DNA of 64,000 nt from Adiantum capillus-veneris (taxonomy: Eukaryota > Streptophyta > Polypodiopsida > Polypodiales > Pteridaceae), in NCBI GenBank assembly GCA_014529385.2, contig CM043954.1, positions 95,001,247-95,065,246 of the forward strand, given 5' to 3'. Below the pieces are notes generated by a model. That model ran no database searches. It was not told where the DNA came from and was given only the letters and a program-made list of their open reading frames with translations. Positions within the stretch are counted from its first letter, which is position 1; the number at the start of each line of letters is the position of its first letter. Shown here in pieces: positions 54,169 to 64,000 of this stretch. A program made the position numbers and the translations under genes.

Positions 54169-54892
54169 GAGGCCATGAGAGCTCACTTGGGGGAGAGAAC
54201 ACACACACCCACACACCTATCCATACACACTCTTGTGCTACATGCTTGTAGCATGAACCCTAATCACATAATCACAACACCATCATCATCACCATCACCA
54301 TGCACAAAAGATAAGCACCACACCTCCACACCACTTGTAATTAAGGGTTGAAGGCACAATTTCAAGAAGAAGAAGGGTGGACACACTCATGATATTCCTC
54401 GCCATCAACTCCCATCTCTCCATTATGCCTCCTACGATCTTGTTCCCTTCTCATTTTCCTGCCATACGCTACCTATTGTACTCATCTTTTGCAAGCAATC
54501 AACACACTCCATCTTGGTGCCATACTTTGTGTCGCTTTGGATACATCTCATTGTGAGTATGGTATATGCTTGTTCCTTGCCATTTTTTTTCTGCTTATGT
54601 TAAGGTGTGCGGATTCGCCATCACACACACACACTCTCTCTCCCTCTCATATTCCTATCATCTTGCTACTTCCATCTTAAGGTGTGCGGATTCGCCACCT
54701 TTTGTATGAGAAGTGAGCATACTTGCATGTATCCCTGACCTCGTTATCTTCCTTACTACATGCACGTGTAGCGAGCCCATTCTCACTCACTCACCACTCC
54801 TCTCACCTTATTCTCCGACCACCCCATTCCACATTTGGGCGTGGATCTTGAAATTGTTTTCCATGCATGCTTCATTGTGTATATGTATGCGT

Positions 54893-54923
54893 CCTAGCCG
54901 CATATCTTGCTAGGTGGTGCCCC
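54893..54923 (+). other. Conserved LTR hairpin followed by TGGTGCCCC (F, 5' LTR)
   Basis: Stem CCTAGC (54893-54898) and GCTAGG (54909-54914), loop of 10 bases, TGGTGCCCC at 54915-54923. The inner pair is C-G where A and D have T-A, so the pairing is preserved despite base change. Copy in the 3' LTR at 60397-60427. Confidence 0.78.
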
Positions 54924-55010
54924 TATTGTGTATTCCCCATGATGAGGCCATTGTGCATAGTGTTGGTGTAGAGGCCACCGGGTCTATTTTTTTCACTTTC
55001 GCCTCTCATT

Positions 55011-55025
55011 TGGTGCCCCCACGGA
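55011..55025 (+). other. Primer-binding site of element F
   Basis: TGGTGCCCCCACGGA two bases after the LTR end; the same site as element B. Confidence 0.75.
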
Positions 55026-55084
55026 GGAGGGCTCTTGAAACCCTTCAGTTTACAAGACTGAAAACCCTAAACTATTGTGAATGG

Positions 55085-55547
55085 ATGAATGAGTATGAAG
55101 GATTTTCTAACTGGACGACAGAAGAAGAAGAACTCCAAGCACAACTAGACGAACTCCGCATCTCCATCGAAGCTCGAGTGCGAGGCGTAACGGTAATCGA
55201 TTTGAAGTGGGAGAGTCAACCAACGCGCCAAACCCAGTGGATATACATAGGCCAAGTGCCAAGAAGAAGGAGGAGGAGGTGGAAACCATGTCCGCAACCT
55301 ACAACCAACCAACAACAACAAAATGGAAGGAGCTCTGCACAATAGAGAATCAACACTATTCTACTTTGAGAATCGGGTAACTCAAGTCACCGAGGTAATT
55401 ATCATAGTCAGTTTTCAAGTCGCACCTGATGCTGCAGCACAGATAACAGAAGCATTGGCTCACACTCTCACTAGAGAAACTAGGGATCTACTGAGTTTGT
55501 TTCAGGAAAGAACACCACCCTCTCCTACAAGCTTGGACAGTGACTAA
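55085..55547 (+). other. Element F leader with two short overlapping frames
   Basis: One frame runs from the Met at 55085 to 55345 (about 86 residues, acidic then Arg- and Gln-rich: RRRRRRWKP, QQQQNG). Another, 55323-55547 (74 residues), starts inside it. Neither is recognised and neither aligns convincingly with ORF alpha. They could be real leader peptides or chance. Confidence 0.35.
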
Positions 55548-55564
55548 GCACCTCTAAGCTTCAC

Positions 55565-55783
55565 ATGAATCAGGACAACCTACCTCAAGACAGATCACAC
55601 ATACCAACACGTGTACGCTCAAACAAGGTAATATTGGACTTGAAGATTCACTACCAACACGTCATTGACACCATGCCGGGTGGGGAGCGGTTTTTTGAGG
55701 TTCTGGCATCAGATCAGCCATTTGTTTTACCTTTGGTACAAGGCAATGTACCATTTGAAGTTTTAATCTATGTCCTAGTATAA
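55565..55783 (+). CDS. Leader ORF of element F (beta type)
   Basis: A 72-residue protein, MNQDNLPQDRSHIPTRVRSN onward, with KVILDLKIHYQHVI, GERFFEVLASDQPFVLPLV and FEVLIYVLV at the end. It aligns with ORF beta of A and D (KIHFQQ, GEILASPNRVILPLI, DVNIFILL) although gag and LTR of F are far diverged from theirs. Ends 82 bp before the gag Met. Confidence 0.72.
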   Translation: MNQDNLPQDRSHIPTRVRSNKVILDLKIHYQHVIDTMPGGERFFEVLASDQPFVLPLVQGNVPFEVLIYVLV

Positions 55784-55865
55784 TAGGGTATACACGCCTC
55801 CTTGTAAAGAAGAAAAAAATTTTGCAAGTTAAGAAGTGTGTCTTTCTAGCTCTCTCTCAGTAATC

Positions 55866-56366
55866 ATGGCAAGTGTAGCATTTCCAACCTTTACTGGTAA
55901 GGTGGGCGAGGATGCTGCAGACTTTCTAGACAACTTGGAAATAGCATGTGTCATCTCTGCGAGAGATGATGATGCTTCGCGCTTGCGCATCTTCCCACTT
56001 CTAATGAAGGTGGAGGCAAGATCATGGTACAATGCCTTGGCACAAGAAACCAAGGAACGGTGGGACTTATTAAGGGCAGCCTTTGTCAAGCGTTTTGGAG
56101 AGGGCACAACATCAGAGAAGCTATGGCAATTGTTGACAGAGTTGAAGCAGGGCAGTATGCTGGAATACGCATCATATGAGTCAAAGTTTGTAGATTTATG
56201 GGGGCGATGGGTTGCATCGCTAAGAGAGGATGAGGGGGCACCTGATTTCCTAAAGAAGGATCGGTTTGTGGCTGGGTTATGGCCAACTCTTAAAGAGAAG
56301 GTGAAGGGAAGGTATCCTACTACGTATGAGCTAGCAGTTGAAGTGGCCCGCCTTAAAGACATGTAG
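55866..56366 (+). CDS. gag: Gag N-terminal part, element F
   Basis: Gag domain: MASVAFPTFTGKVGEDAADF, EARSWYNALAQETKERW, FVKRFGEGTTSEKLWQLL, FVAGLWPTLK. The chosen start is the Met at 55866 by alignment with B and A; the frame is open from 55836. It ends at TAG after LKDM, and the same frame continues at once with LRLQARN, so this is a single nonsense codon or a readthrough point. Confidence 0.88.
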   Translation: MASVAFPTFTGKVGEDAADFLDNLEIACVISARDDDASRLRIFPLLMKVEARSWYNALAQETKERWDLLRAAFVKRFGEGTTSEKLWQLLTELKQGSMLEYASYESKFVDLWGRWVASLREDEGAPDFLKKDRFVAGLWPTLKEKVKGRYPTTYELAVEVARLKDM

Positions 56367-57789
56367 TTGCGCCTACAAGCTAGGAATATCGATGGAGAGG
56401 AAGTCGTTAGGACCCCACCACCTCTAGCACCACCTACAACAGTCGCCCAGAGGATTCAACCACAAGAACCAATTGAAGATCCGCAAGACCTGCTCAACCG
56501 AATCACCAATCAACTTGAGAATCTCTCAGTCCATTTGATACAACAAGGGCATGCACACAATCGCAACCAAGAGCAAGGAAGAGGACAACGAAGGCAAAAC
56601 CAAGAATACCACTGCTACAATTGTGGGGAGGATGGTCATGGCATGTACTATTGTCCACAACCAAGGAGGCAGAATTTCAATAGAGGAGCCAGACAAAACC
56701 AAGTTTCACCACCAAGAGCAAGACCACCACCACCGAGGGCACCACGACAAGCACCACCCGTGCAAATCTTACAACCACCGATTCAACCACAACCACCACC
56801 ACCACCACCACAACTTCTCATTCCACCCTTACCCCCACCACCAGTTGGCAATCAAACAGTAAGCGTCATCAGTCTTGAAGGTAAGGGAAAGGAGAAAGTG
56901 GAGGAGGATAAGACCAAGGTTAAAGGAGTAGATGCCATTGGGGTAAAACGCGCTAGGCATGGTGAATCTTCCCAAAAGGAAGAAAAGATGAAGACTAAAA
57001 GGGAATCTAGCAAAAAGCCGTCCAAGTCACGACATAAAATTGACATTGTAGATTTCTCTTTGGGTGAATGTTCTAAACCATATGATTTGGTTCAAGATGT
57101 TTCTGTGCAGGGCCCAAAAATCACCTGGCCTCAGTTACTCCACCTAGCACCTAGGGTGAGGAGACAATGGACAAAGATGGTTAACACAAGGCGACCAAAG
57201 CCAAAGATAGCTGGGGCTATCTCCGGGAGGAATCTAGACGACATACTACCATTGATGGATGCTTACATCAAAGGGCAACACATCTCCAATATCTACATCG
57301 ATGGTGGCGCACAAATATGCGTCATGAGTGAAAAAATGATGCACCGTTTGGGTTTAGAGGTGAGTCGGCTGGCACCATGCCGAGCCAAAATGGCAAATAA
57401 TTTAAAAGTTCAATGTGTTGGTGTCATAAATGCAGTCAGGATAAAGGCGTTCAACACCGAGGTAGATGTGGACATCTTTGTCATGCCACATAAAGGGGAG
57501 GGCTACCCTATCATTCTAGGGAGGCCTTGGCTTATGGCTATGAGAGCTAAGCAGGACTGGGACACCGGCATAATCCAGATGAAGGATGCAAAAGGAAGGC
57601 CAATACTTTACGACATGAAGATAGGTCGGCAATGCGACATGGATCTAGAAACCTCTATGGATGAGTTTTCTAGTGATGACTCTTCAACCACTTCAGAGGA
57701 GGAGTCAACAGGGAGTGAAGGAAGTGATAGCTCCATTGAGGTAATGGGCCTCACATTCAACCACAACAAGGTGGACCCTTCAAATTTGC
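56367..57789 (+). CDS. pro: Gag C-terminal part and protease, element F
   Basis: First 474 codons of a 764-codon frame. A zinc knuckle CYNCGEDGHGMYYC (about residue 82) sits between Gln-rich and proline-rich stretches, then a basic linker and FSLGECSKPYDLVQD (compare DFPLGHGMAPYNLLED in A). Protease: YIDGGAQICVMSEKMMHRLG (about residue 311) and GYPIILGRPWLMAMRAKQDW. An acidic SSTTSEEESTGSEGSDSSIE linker precedes the foreign segment. Confidence 0.88.
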
Positions 57790-58585
57790 AACCACATGTG
57801 AAAGTGGTGAAGACACTTCAACTACCCCTATGGCACGAGATTGGTGAAAGACTCATGCAGAGAAATGCAATTGAGGTCTACTGGCACTTTAGGTTTTCCT
57901 TTCTAACTGTGAACATTGTGTGTAACATTAATTTGGGAAGCTCTTTAAGTTGGATTGCGACAAGAGTGGAAGGATTGACATCAACAACCAGTGGAATCAA
58001 TCTAGGACACACCAATCAAGGAAAAATGGTTTTGCATACTAGTGGTAACATGGAGTCATTTTTCAAAATGTGGTTTGCAGTTTATCTTTTGTACATGGTG
58101 GGCTCTCTTGTGCAACAGGCATCAACCATGCAATCTATCCATGTGGGCAACAAGTCTCTATTAATTTGGCATGAAGAAGGAAAACAAGCAAGATATGAGG
58201 ATTATGGTTTCTTACTCCCTTTTGGCTATGTGTCTAGACGAGGAAGCCATGCATGGTCCCGCTTTGGAATACTTTCAAGGAATGATCAAGTTCTTTCCAT
58301 ACCTTCTATCACTTATGCAAGAGTTAATTCTTGTGCAGCTTGTGGACTCAAGAATCATTATAAGTGTGATCTTCTGAAGAGGGAATTATTGCATACAATG
58401 GATTTACGCTTAGTGTGGGACCCAGGTGGACACCGAAAAGAACTTTGGGGAGCCTCATGCTTCCAAGGGATCCATTATTCCCTACAAGGATCTACCAGCC
58501 ACCAAGGAGAAATCCTACTCTATTTCAACATACTCACGAACAACGCTAGAGGCATGAATACCTCTAGCCTTAGGGGGAGGGCTAA
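57790..58585 (+). other. Captured sequence in element F, possibly from a pentatricopeptide-repeat gene
   Basis: About 265 codons, open in the protease frame right up to the LTR, where RT should start. No RT, RNase H or integrase motif. Motifs that resemble plant PPR proteins occur in order: QGKMVLHTSG, YMVGSLVQQAS, ALEYFQGMIKF (this one in the +1 frame, 58171-58377) and ITYARVNSCAACGLKNH. The frame switch implies compensating indels in a decayed gene piece. The identification is tentative, but the absence of pol is certain. Confidence 0.45.
58571..58585 (+). other. Polypurine tract, element F
   Basis: TAGGGGGAGGGCTAA directly before the 3' LTR, the same core as A and D. Confidence 0.85.
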
Positions 58586-60512
58586 TGAGGCATGCTTTTC
58601 CATGCATGGGAACCCCCCCATATATTTTTGCTCTTTTATCAAAATATTTCCCATTATATAAGTTACTTTTGATTTTTTTCTTCCTTTTTCACAAACGTTT
58701 TAGCCTTTATTAAATAAATAATACTTATGCTAATCAATCACGATGTAGCATAATAAGTAAGCTTTCTTTGTTGATCTCTCTTTTGACCTTAAAATTATTA
58801 AATATATATATTCTAGTATTTTCTAATATATTTTTTTTCATGTATGTATATTATTCCACTCTACCAAATATTTTATTCACTAGTTTTCATTTTCAAACCT
58901 CAACCCCACTTTCAAATTTCAATAATACCTCCATCTCGATGATTGCCAATCTTTTCAACACTCTAGGTCATGTTTTCATACACATGAAGGAGCTTACACT
59001 TGAAGGCAAGAGAGAAGTCCACTCAAAGGGGACCACCAAAAGACTTTTGCAGCCACAAATAATACATTATTTGGCTGAATTTTTTAAGTAAAGAAGAACC
59101 CTGAATCTGAAGGAGCGTTCAACATGAAAGATGTAGCTCGTCATCTCAACTTTTAGCTCAATTTTTTTCAGAATTTTTGGAGTTATGAACACGGAGATAT
59201 GATTTTTGTAGTGGACCCCAGTTTTCTCGTGTAAAGGTGACACAGGCCATCCCCACTTTTCTTCCTTCTAGAATGGCTATGGTTCTACAAGTCTTCAAGC
59301 ATGATTACAAGAGACAAGGCTCTTTTAATGAGGTCTTGGCTAGTCTAGAGTAATTCTATCACCATTTTTGGAGGATCCATCCTCATCAACAAATATCCAC
59401 CTTCGACAACCTCTCTTATAATTTTCTTACCTCTCTCTTCTCTCCCTAATAAGCTTATGTCTATCCAAAGCTAGACTATTGTAAATATTTCCTATCCTCT
59501 ACATCCTACCCACATTCTCTCTTTTTCTCTCTCTATTGACTCTGATATTTTAAATAATGAGGAGACAAGATGGGAGCCACAATCACATGCACCCCATTTT
59601 CCTAGTCACCAAAGTGGGACACTCACCTCAAATAGAAATATTGCTAAATCCTTCCCTCCTTCCCTATATAAGGAGGCCATGAGAGCTCACTTGGGGGAGA
59701 GAACACACACACACACACACCTATCCATACACACTCTTGTGCTACATGCTTGTAGCATGAACCCTAATCACATAATCACAACACCATCATCATCACCATC
59801 ACCATGCACAAAAGATGAGCACCACACCTCCACACCACTTGTAATTAAGGGTTGAAGGCACAATTTCAAGAAGAAGAAGGGTGGACACACTCATGATATT
59901 CCTCGCCATCAACTCCCATCTCTCCATTATGCCTCGTACGATCTTGTTCCCTTCTCATTTTCCTACCATACGCTACCTATTGTATTCATCTTTTGCAAGC
60001 AATCAACACACTCCATCTTGGTGCCATACTTTGTGTCGCTTTGGATACATCTCATTGTGAGTATGGTATATGCTTGTTCCTTGCCATTTTTTTTCTGCTT
60101 ATGTTAAGGTGTGCGGATTCGCCACCACACACACACTCTCTCTCTCCCTCTCATATTCCTATCATCTTGCTACTTCCATCTTAAGGTGTGCGGATTCGCC
60201 ACCTTTTGTATGAGAAGTGAGCATACTTGCATGTATCCCTGACCTCGTTATCTTCCTTACTACATGCACGCGTAGCGAGCCCATTCTCACTCACTCACCA
60301 CTCCTCTCACCTTATTCTCCGACCACCCCATTCCACATTTGGGCGTGGATCTTGAAATTGTTTTCCATGCATGCTTCATTGTGTATATGTATGCGTCCTA
60401 GCCGCATATCTTGCTAGGTGGTGCCCCTATTGTGTATTCCCCATGATGAGGCCATTGTGCATAGTCTTGGTGTAGAGGCCACCGGGTCTATTTTTTTCAC
60501 TTCCGCCTCTCA
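58586..60512 (+). repeat. Element F 3' LTR
   Basis: Same length as the 5' LTR and nearly identical; differences include C/T and A/G transitions and shifts in a CA/CT microsatellite near 60125. Hairpin at 60397-60418, TGGTGCCCC at 60419-60427. Confidence 0.93.
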
Positions 60513-61509
60513 CGAGCACTAAATACCTCATTTTCCAAAGTCCCAAAGGCATTGTGACCAAGTCCACAACCCATTGGCCAATAAGTAGGTTGTAGTCCAT
60601 CACGATGCCATACATTTGAATACATTTGGAATGTCACACAAGACTCCACAAACTCATTCACATCCTTATGCATCCTTTTCCACCAATATCTTTCTTTTAC
60701 CTTGTCAAATGTTGCCCATACACCTCGATGTCCTGCCCATAAACTTTCATGGAACTCCTTGATGATTTGTTGTTGAGTAACCTTATCGCATACTACACGC
60801 AATGGTGCTCCATCTCTTTGTTTAGGATGTTTCCATAAGTAGCCATACCTCAAGAAGTATCCATATGATTTTCTTCTTATCCTCTTAAATTTTTGCTCAG
60901 TCGAATCATCCTGCTTTTGCAAAGTACTTAATCCATATGTTTTTCTTCTTATCCTCTTAAATTTGTGCTCAGTCCAATCATCCTGCTTTTGCAGAGTACT
61001 TAAGTATTGACCTATCAAGAGCCATTCATTCTCATATAGTTCCTCTAAAAAGGACTCAAGTGAAGACACAAAATATGCATGACTACTCTTTGCATGATCA
61101 ATAGTGTGAAAAATTTTGTGCTTACATCATCTCCCTCAATAATCATGTCATGTTCATCTTCATACCTTGCCCTGGATAGCATATTTGCCATTGGATTGTC
61201 TTTCCCTACAATATGCTTGAACTCAAGATTCAAGGACTTTATGTAGGATATCCATCGCAACATTGCAATATAAGGAGTCGAACAGTTGGTGATCATTCCA
61301 AGAAGAGGCAAACAATCAATTTCCACAACCACTGATTCCCTTATCAATTACTCCTTGTCAAACCTCAATGTTATAGCCACCCCCCTTAGTCCCCTTTTTA
61401 CTTGTGCATAATCTCGTTGGCAAGAACTCAGAATCTTGGCTCCAAATCTCACCACATACCTTTTTCCTTCATCATCATCTTGCCCTACTACCCATCCTAT
61501 CCCTGTAGG
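60513..61509 (-). pseudogene. Element G: RNase H and integrase N-terminus
   Basis: On the minus strand from 61509: PTGIGWVVGQDDDEGKRYVV, RFGAKILSSCQRDYAQVKRG (RNase H), EIDCLPLLGMI, SLNLEFKHIVGKDNPMANML, then the integrase zinc domain (EFHESLWAGHRG, one Cys replaced: ESCVTFQ) and RDGLQPTYWPM before the F border at RYLVL. A stop sits near 61350 and frame breaks near 60600. The reading resumes across F at 53081. Confidence 0.82.
60861..61004 (-). repeat. In-frame 72-bp tandem duplication in element G
   Basis: Units 60861-60932 and 60933-61004 each encode LSTLQKQDD.TE.KFKRIRRK on the minus strand, with a few differences between units. It lies between RNase H and integrase. Confidence 0.85.
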
Positions 61510-62577
61510 TGTTGGACGGGTACGCCGTGACGGACGTAAGCATAGCGAGAACTCACCTAACCTATAATGTCAACTGAGAACGAAGCTCGACCCGCAGGCG
61601 CATGGAATCAAGCAAAGGGTTTCAACCTCTACTCAACCGACTAATGACTACTTCCTACAGAGATATCAACTCTACATGCCATCGGTTCTGCGAATGTGAG
61701 AGTCTCCTATGATGCTACCGCAAGCCAAAACCCCATTAGACGTTCTCGAAACGTTACGAAACTTGAGGGATATCCTATCAACACCAATAGGCCACTCTCC
61801 CTAAGGTCCGTGACCAAAAAAACCTACTCAATACCCTCCGTGCAGAAAACACGTAGGATGTCTGGCCGGTTTTTGCAGGTCAACGTTTTCAAAAACTAAA
61901 GTGCCTAATGTGTAGATCTACTCGCTCTGATCGCGTGGATATGCTGAAATGCAAAAACGGACAACAGTTACTCACCGAAACTCCAAAAGTAGCTCGTGGG
62001 TGAATCTGCCAAAACACAGACGAACGCGCGTGATGTAAGCATCAACGCGTAGCTCTCCTCGTGGGCAACACACTGCTGCTCTCCGTTCGCGATTCCGACC
62101 ACCGTAGCTCCTGTAGCGCATAGACACACTCTCTCACTCTCTCACAGTCTCCCAACGACACGGCAGATTAGATTTATTAGAAGTCTCCTTTACAAAGCTT
62201 TAGGTTTTGGCTTATATACTAAGCCTTAGAAAACCTAATGTCCGACCAAAATGACCTGATTTGTCCCTAGGCTTCTTTAGAGCTTTATTACAACACAGTG
62301 AGATGGCTTTGCTCATCCAACAAGCATCTGTGGCCTAAATACAATTGCCGACTTAAAATATGAAGTTCCCGTAAACATTACAAAAGTGGCCGTAATGGCT
62401 CAAAATAATAATAACGGGATATTCGATGATGTCCATGAGCTTGTATCTTCACATTACAGCATCCATCTTCGTCTTCATCACTTCATCAGCATCTTTATTT
62501 GGAATATTTAGAGAATCTTTGAGGGATCTTTATGGAATCTTTTGTGGAAGCGTTGTTGAAAGGTTGACCTTTCAACA
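61510..62577 (-). repeat. 3' LTR of a minus-strand element (I) inserted in G
   Basis: 1068 bp with inverted ends TGTTG (61510) and CAACA (62577). It breaks G's RNase H reading at PTPTG; the flank is GTAGG (61505-61509). On the minus strand GGAGGGGGAGAG precedes the LTR start TGTTGAAAGG, marking it as a 3' LTR. No second copy is in the window. Confidence 0.65.
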
Positions 62578-62592
62578 CTCTCCCCCTCCAAA
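62578..62592 (-). other. Polypurine tract of element I
   Basis: The minus strand reads TTTGGAGGGGGAGAG directly before the LTR. Confidence 0.65.
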
Positions 62593-63829
62593 TTCTTGTC
62601 ATCCCCGGCAAGACCCTATGTCTGCAGTGGCCTTGGCGAGTGGTTCATGTTTTGGTGTTGGTTGAATCTTTTGTTGTTGCAGTTGCTTCTACCAGATGCT
62701 TTGTATGTTGTAGAGTTACCTTTTTCTTGTACATGTAGTGTAGTTGAAGCCATAGCTCTACCCCTCCGATTGGTTGTTGTGGCGTGAATAAGTCAAGTGA
62801 GGTTTGTTGTTGCAGCAAGGCTTTATCATCGCAGCTCTATATTGTTTGTTCTTTGGGTGTCATCCTGCACGTGTACCTGTAAACTTGAAGCCTTTTTGAA
62901 TTGTTTCTTGGCCGCTCTCCTTGGATCCTATAGTTGATGAGCATGTAGTGGTTTGGGGATGTCGTTGGTCTGCTTTTCTGTGTTTTTATAAGAAAAATAA
63001 AATAGTAAAAATAAAATGTGGCGTATATTACAAAATGAAGGTCTTGGATACCTGGATAGGACTAAATGGAAAAACCCAGTGGGAAAAAAATGCCTTTAGT
63101 CACCATTAAATGTCAGGCTATATGTACTTATTGATTGATGTAACCAAGTTTTGTTGAGTTAAAGTACTTATGGCCATATGGCTACTATTACTGGATATAC
63201 AGTGGATAAGAGTTAGTAGCTTGAAGTCAGAGTCATTGTTGTTGAGAAAATGCTTATGAAACCTGTTACCACTTCGTCATTGTCATTTTGTTGTGTAAGT
63301 GCATGGGTGGAACACAAATCGTGCCAAATGCAAATGTCCAATGATGGGACATTATATATGCTTGCACAGATAGATGCATGGGAAACAATATGCGGTGCGA
63401 GAGGAGCTTGAATGGGTGCTTCTAGGAGTGAACGTAGCTAGAGAAGCAAAAATATATTTGACTTCAAGAGCTACCGTTACTCACAAGAAGGGTTTGTCGA
63501 AGAGGTTTTTTCCACTCTCCTCACTGTGTTCATGTGCGTGAGTGTTTTCTGGACTACTCCGCCACTCCACCATTTAAAATAGTAAACTTTGACTCTTATG
63601 CTCACCTCTTCCAGCATGAGTGACATGACTTTATGTATGCTCAACTCTCCAGCTTGAGCTTTAATCTAAATATCTAGACTCATAGACCACAAAGAATATT
63701 AAGACATGAAGCTTGGGTCTAATGCTTGCTCATTTAGCGGCTCAACTGCCCGACTCTTGACTCTTATGCCATGATTTTTATGGCGACTTGACTTACTCTC
63801 GGGAGCTTTCGACCAAGAATAGGCTTTGA
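62593..63829. other. Unassigned sequence, probably interior of element I
   Basis: No coding motif recognised on either strand. Frames up to 79 codons only. Confidence 0.4.
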
Positions 63830-64000
63830 AATTCAAAACTCCCATCCTCAATAGGCCTAACCATGCCCTTCTCAACTAACTCATGCACTTGCCGCATAAT
63901 CTCCTCTTGTTGAGCTTGAGAAACTCTATAAGGAGGTTTGTTAGGCTGTGAACTTCCTGGAATAAGTTCAATTGCGTGGTCATCATTACCTCGTTTAGGA
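63830..64000 (-). pseudogene. Reverse transcriptase N-terminal fragment
   Basis: The minus strand reads HAIELIPGSSQPNKPPYRVS, QAQQEEIMRQVHELVEKGMV then RP, the segment just before the RT fingers in Ty3/gypsy elements. Homology is lost after RPIEDG. It runs off the window edge. It may belong to element I, to G, or to another insertion. Confidence 0.7.

Larger units (their letters stand above)
53082..55008 (+). repeat. Element F 5' LTR
   Basis: TGAGGCATGC to GCCTCTCA. TATA box TATATAAG at 54161-54168. The small frames in it (53264-53587, 54489-54913) recur in the other LTR and show no coding signs. Confidence 0.93.
53082..60512 (+). mobile_element. Element F: young non-autonomous Tat-type retrotransposon
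   Basis: 7.4 kb with LTRs of equal length (1927 bp) that differ at only about a dozen positions by eye, making this the youngest insertion here. It has a primer site, leader ORF, gag and protease, then about 800 bp of unrelated open sequence instead of RT and integrase, then the polypurine tract. The target is element G's integrase; the flanks TGAG (53078-53081) and CGAG (60513-60516) fit a 4-bp duplication with one CpG transition. Confidence 0.9.

Noticed and set aside
55323-55547. Counterpart of ORF alpha in element F
   Set aside because: Apart from a hydrophobic EVIIIVSFQ stretch it lacks the FQ, LAS and LPL blocks shared by alpha and beta.
61696-61899. 67-codon frame inside the 61510-62577 LTR
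   Set aside because: Isolated, unrecognised and within an LTR; no supporting evidence.
1-64000. Bacterial-type systems (operons, CRISPR arrays, ribosome binding sites)
   Set aside because: No regularly spaced repeats, no prokaryotic gene organisation; all recognisable coding sequence is plant LTR retrotransposon.

Overview
This is a repeat-dominated stretch of nuclear DNA from a land plant. Almost everything recognisable is LTR retrotransposon: Ty3/gypsy elements of the Tat type (reverse transcriptase followed by two RNase H domains), chromovirus-like Ty3/gypsy, and scraps of Ty1/copia. No intact host gene, rRNA, tRNA or CRISPR array is visible. Large nested LTR elements and AT-rich spacers suit a big, slowly purged genome such as a fern or gymnosperm, but the sequence alone does not fix the species.

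Layout. 1-5280: unassigned sequence with one copia-type LTR plus initiator-Met primer site (874-1315), a two-copy 235-bp tandem repeat, a (CT)n tract and a 37-G run. 5281-47664: a nest. The host is an old minus-strand Tat element (B): its 3' LTR (5281-5785 + 18007-18642), pol (18801-22500), the zinc-knuckle end of gag (31886-32199), the start of gag (45352-45458), a small leader ORF, the primer site and the 5' LTR (46480-47664). Into it are inserted: A, a complete plus-strand Tat element (5786-18002) inside the 3' LTR; C, a plus-strand chromovirus (22829-31880) that lost nearly all pol but kept gag and the end of a chromodomain; and D, a plus-strand relative of A (34747-45351) preceded by a leftover integrase end of another copy (33955-34746). 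48000-50340: a minus-strand chromovirus-like pol relic (H) with a probable MITE in it. About 50600-50920: a copia gag scrap. 50921-61509: a minus-strand Ty3/gypsy relic (G) whose integrase is split by F, a young plus-strand non-autonomous Tat element (53082-60512). 61510-64000: a minus-strand 3' LTR with its polypurine tract, unassigned sequence and a reverse-transcriptase N-terminal scrap.

How the parts work together. In A, D and F the order is LTR, primer-binding site, short leader ORFs, gag and protease, polypurine tract, LTR; A and D add RT, RNase H, a second RNase H and integrase. In D the whole gag-pol is one frame broken only by nonsense codons; in A it is one frame up to a single 1-nt deletion. 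F has gag and protease only, then about 800 bp of foreign open sequence with pentatricopeptide-repeat-like motifs, so it would need RT and integrase supplied by another element.

The most unusual observations are: (1) a family of about 70-residue leader proteins between primer site and gag, present in three divergent Tat families, tandemly paired in A and D, with mostly synonymous differences; (2) a hairpin with compensatory changes in the same LTRs, followed immediately by TGGTGCCCC, a copy of the start of the primer site; (3) F with its apparent captured host fragment. All readings were made by eye; boundaries marked 'about' are uncertain.
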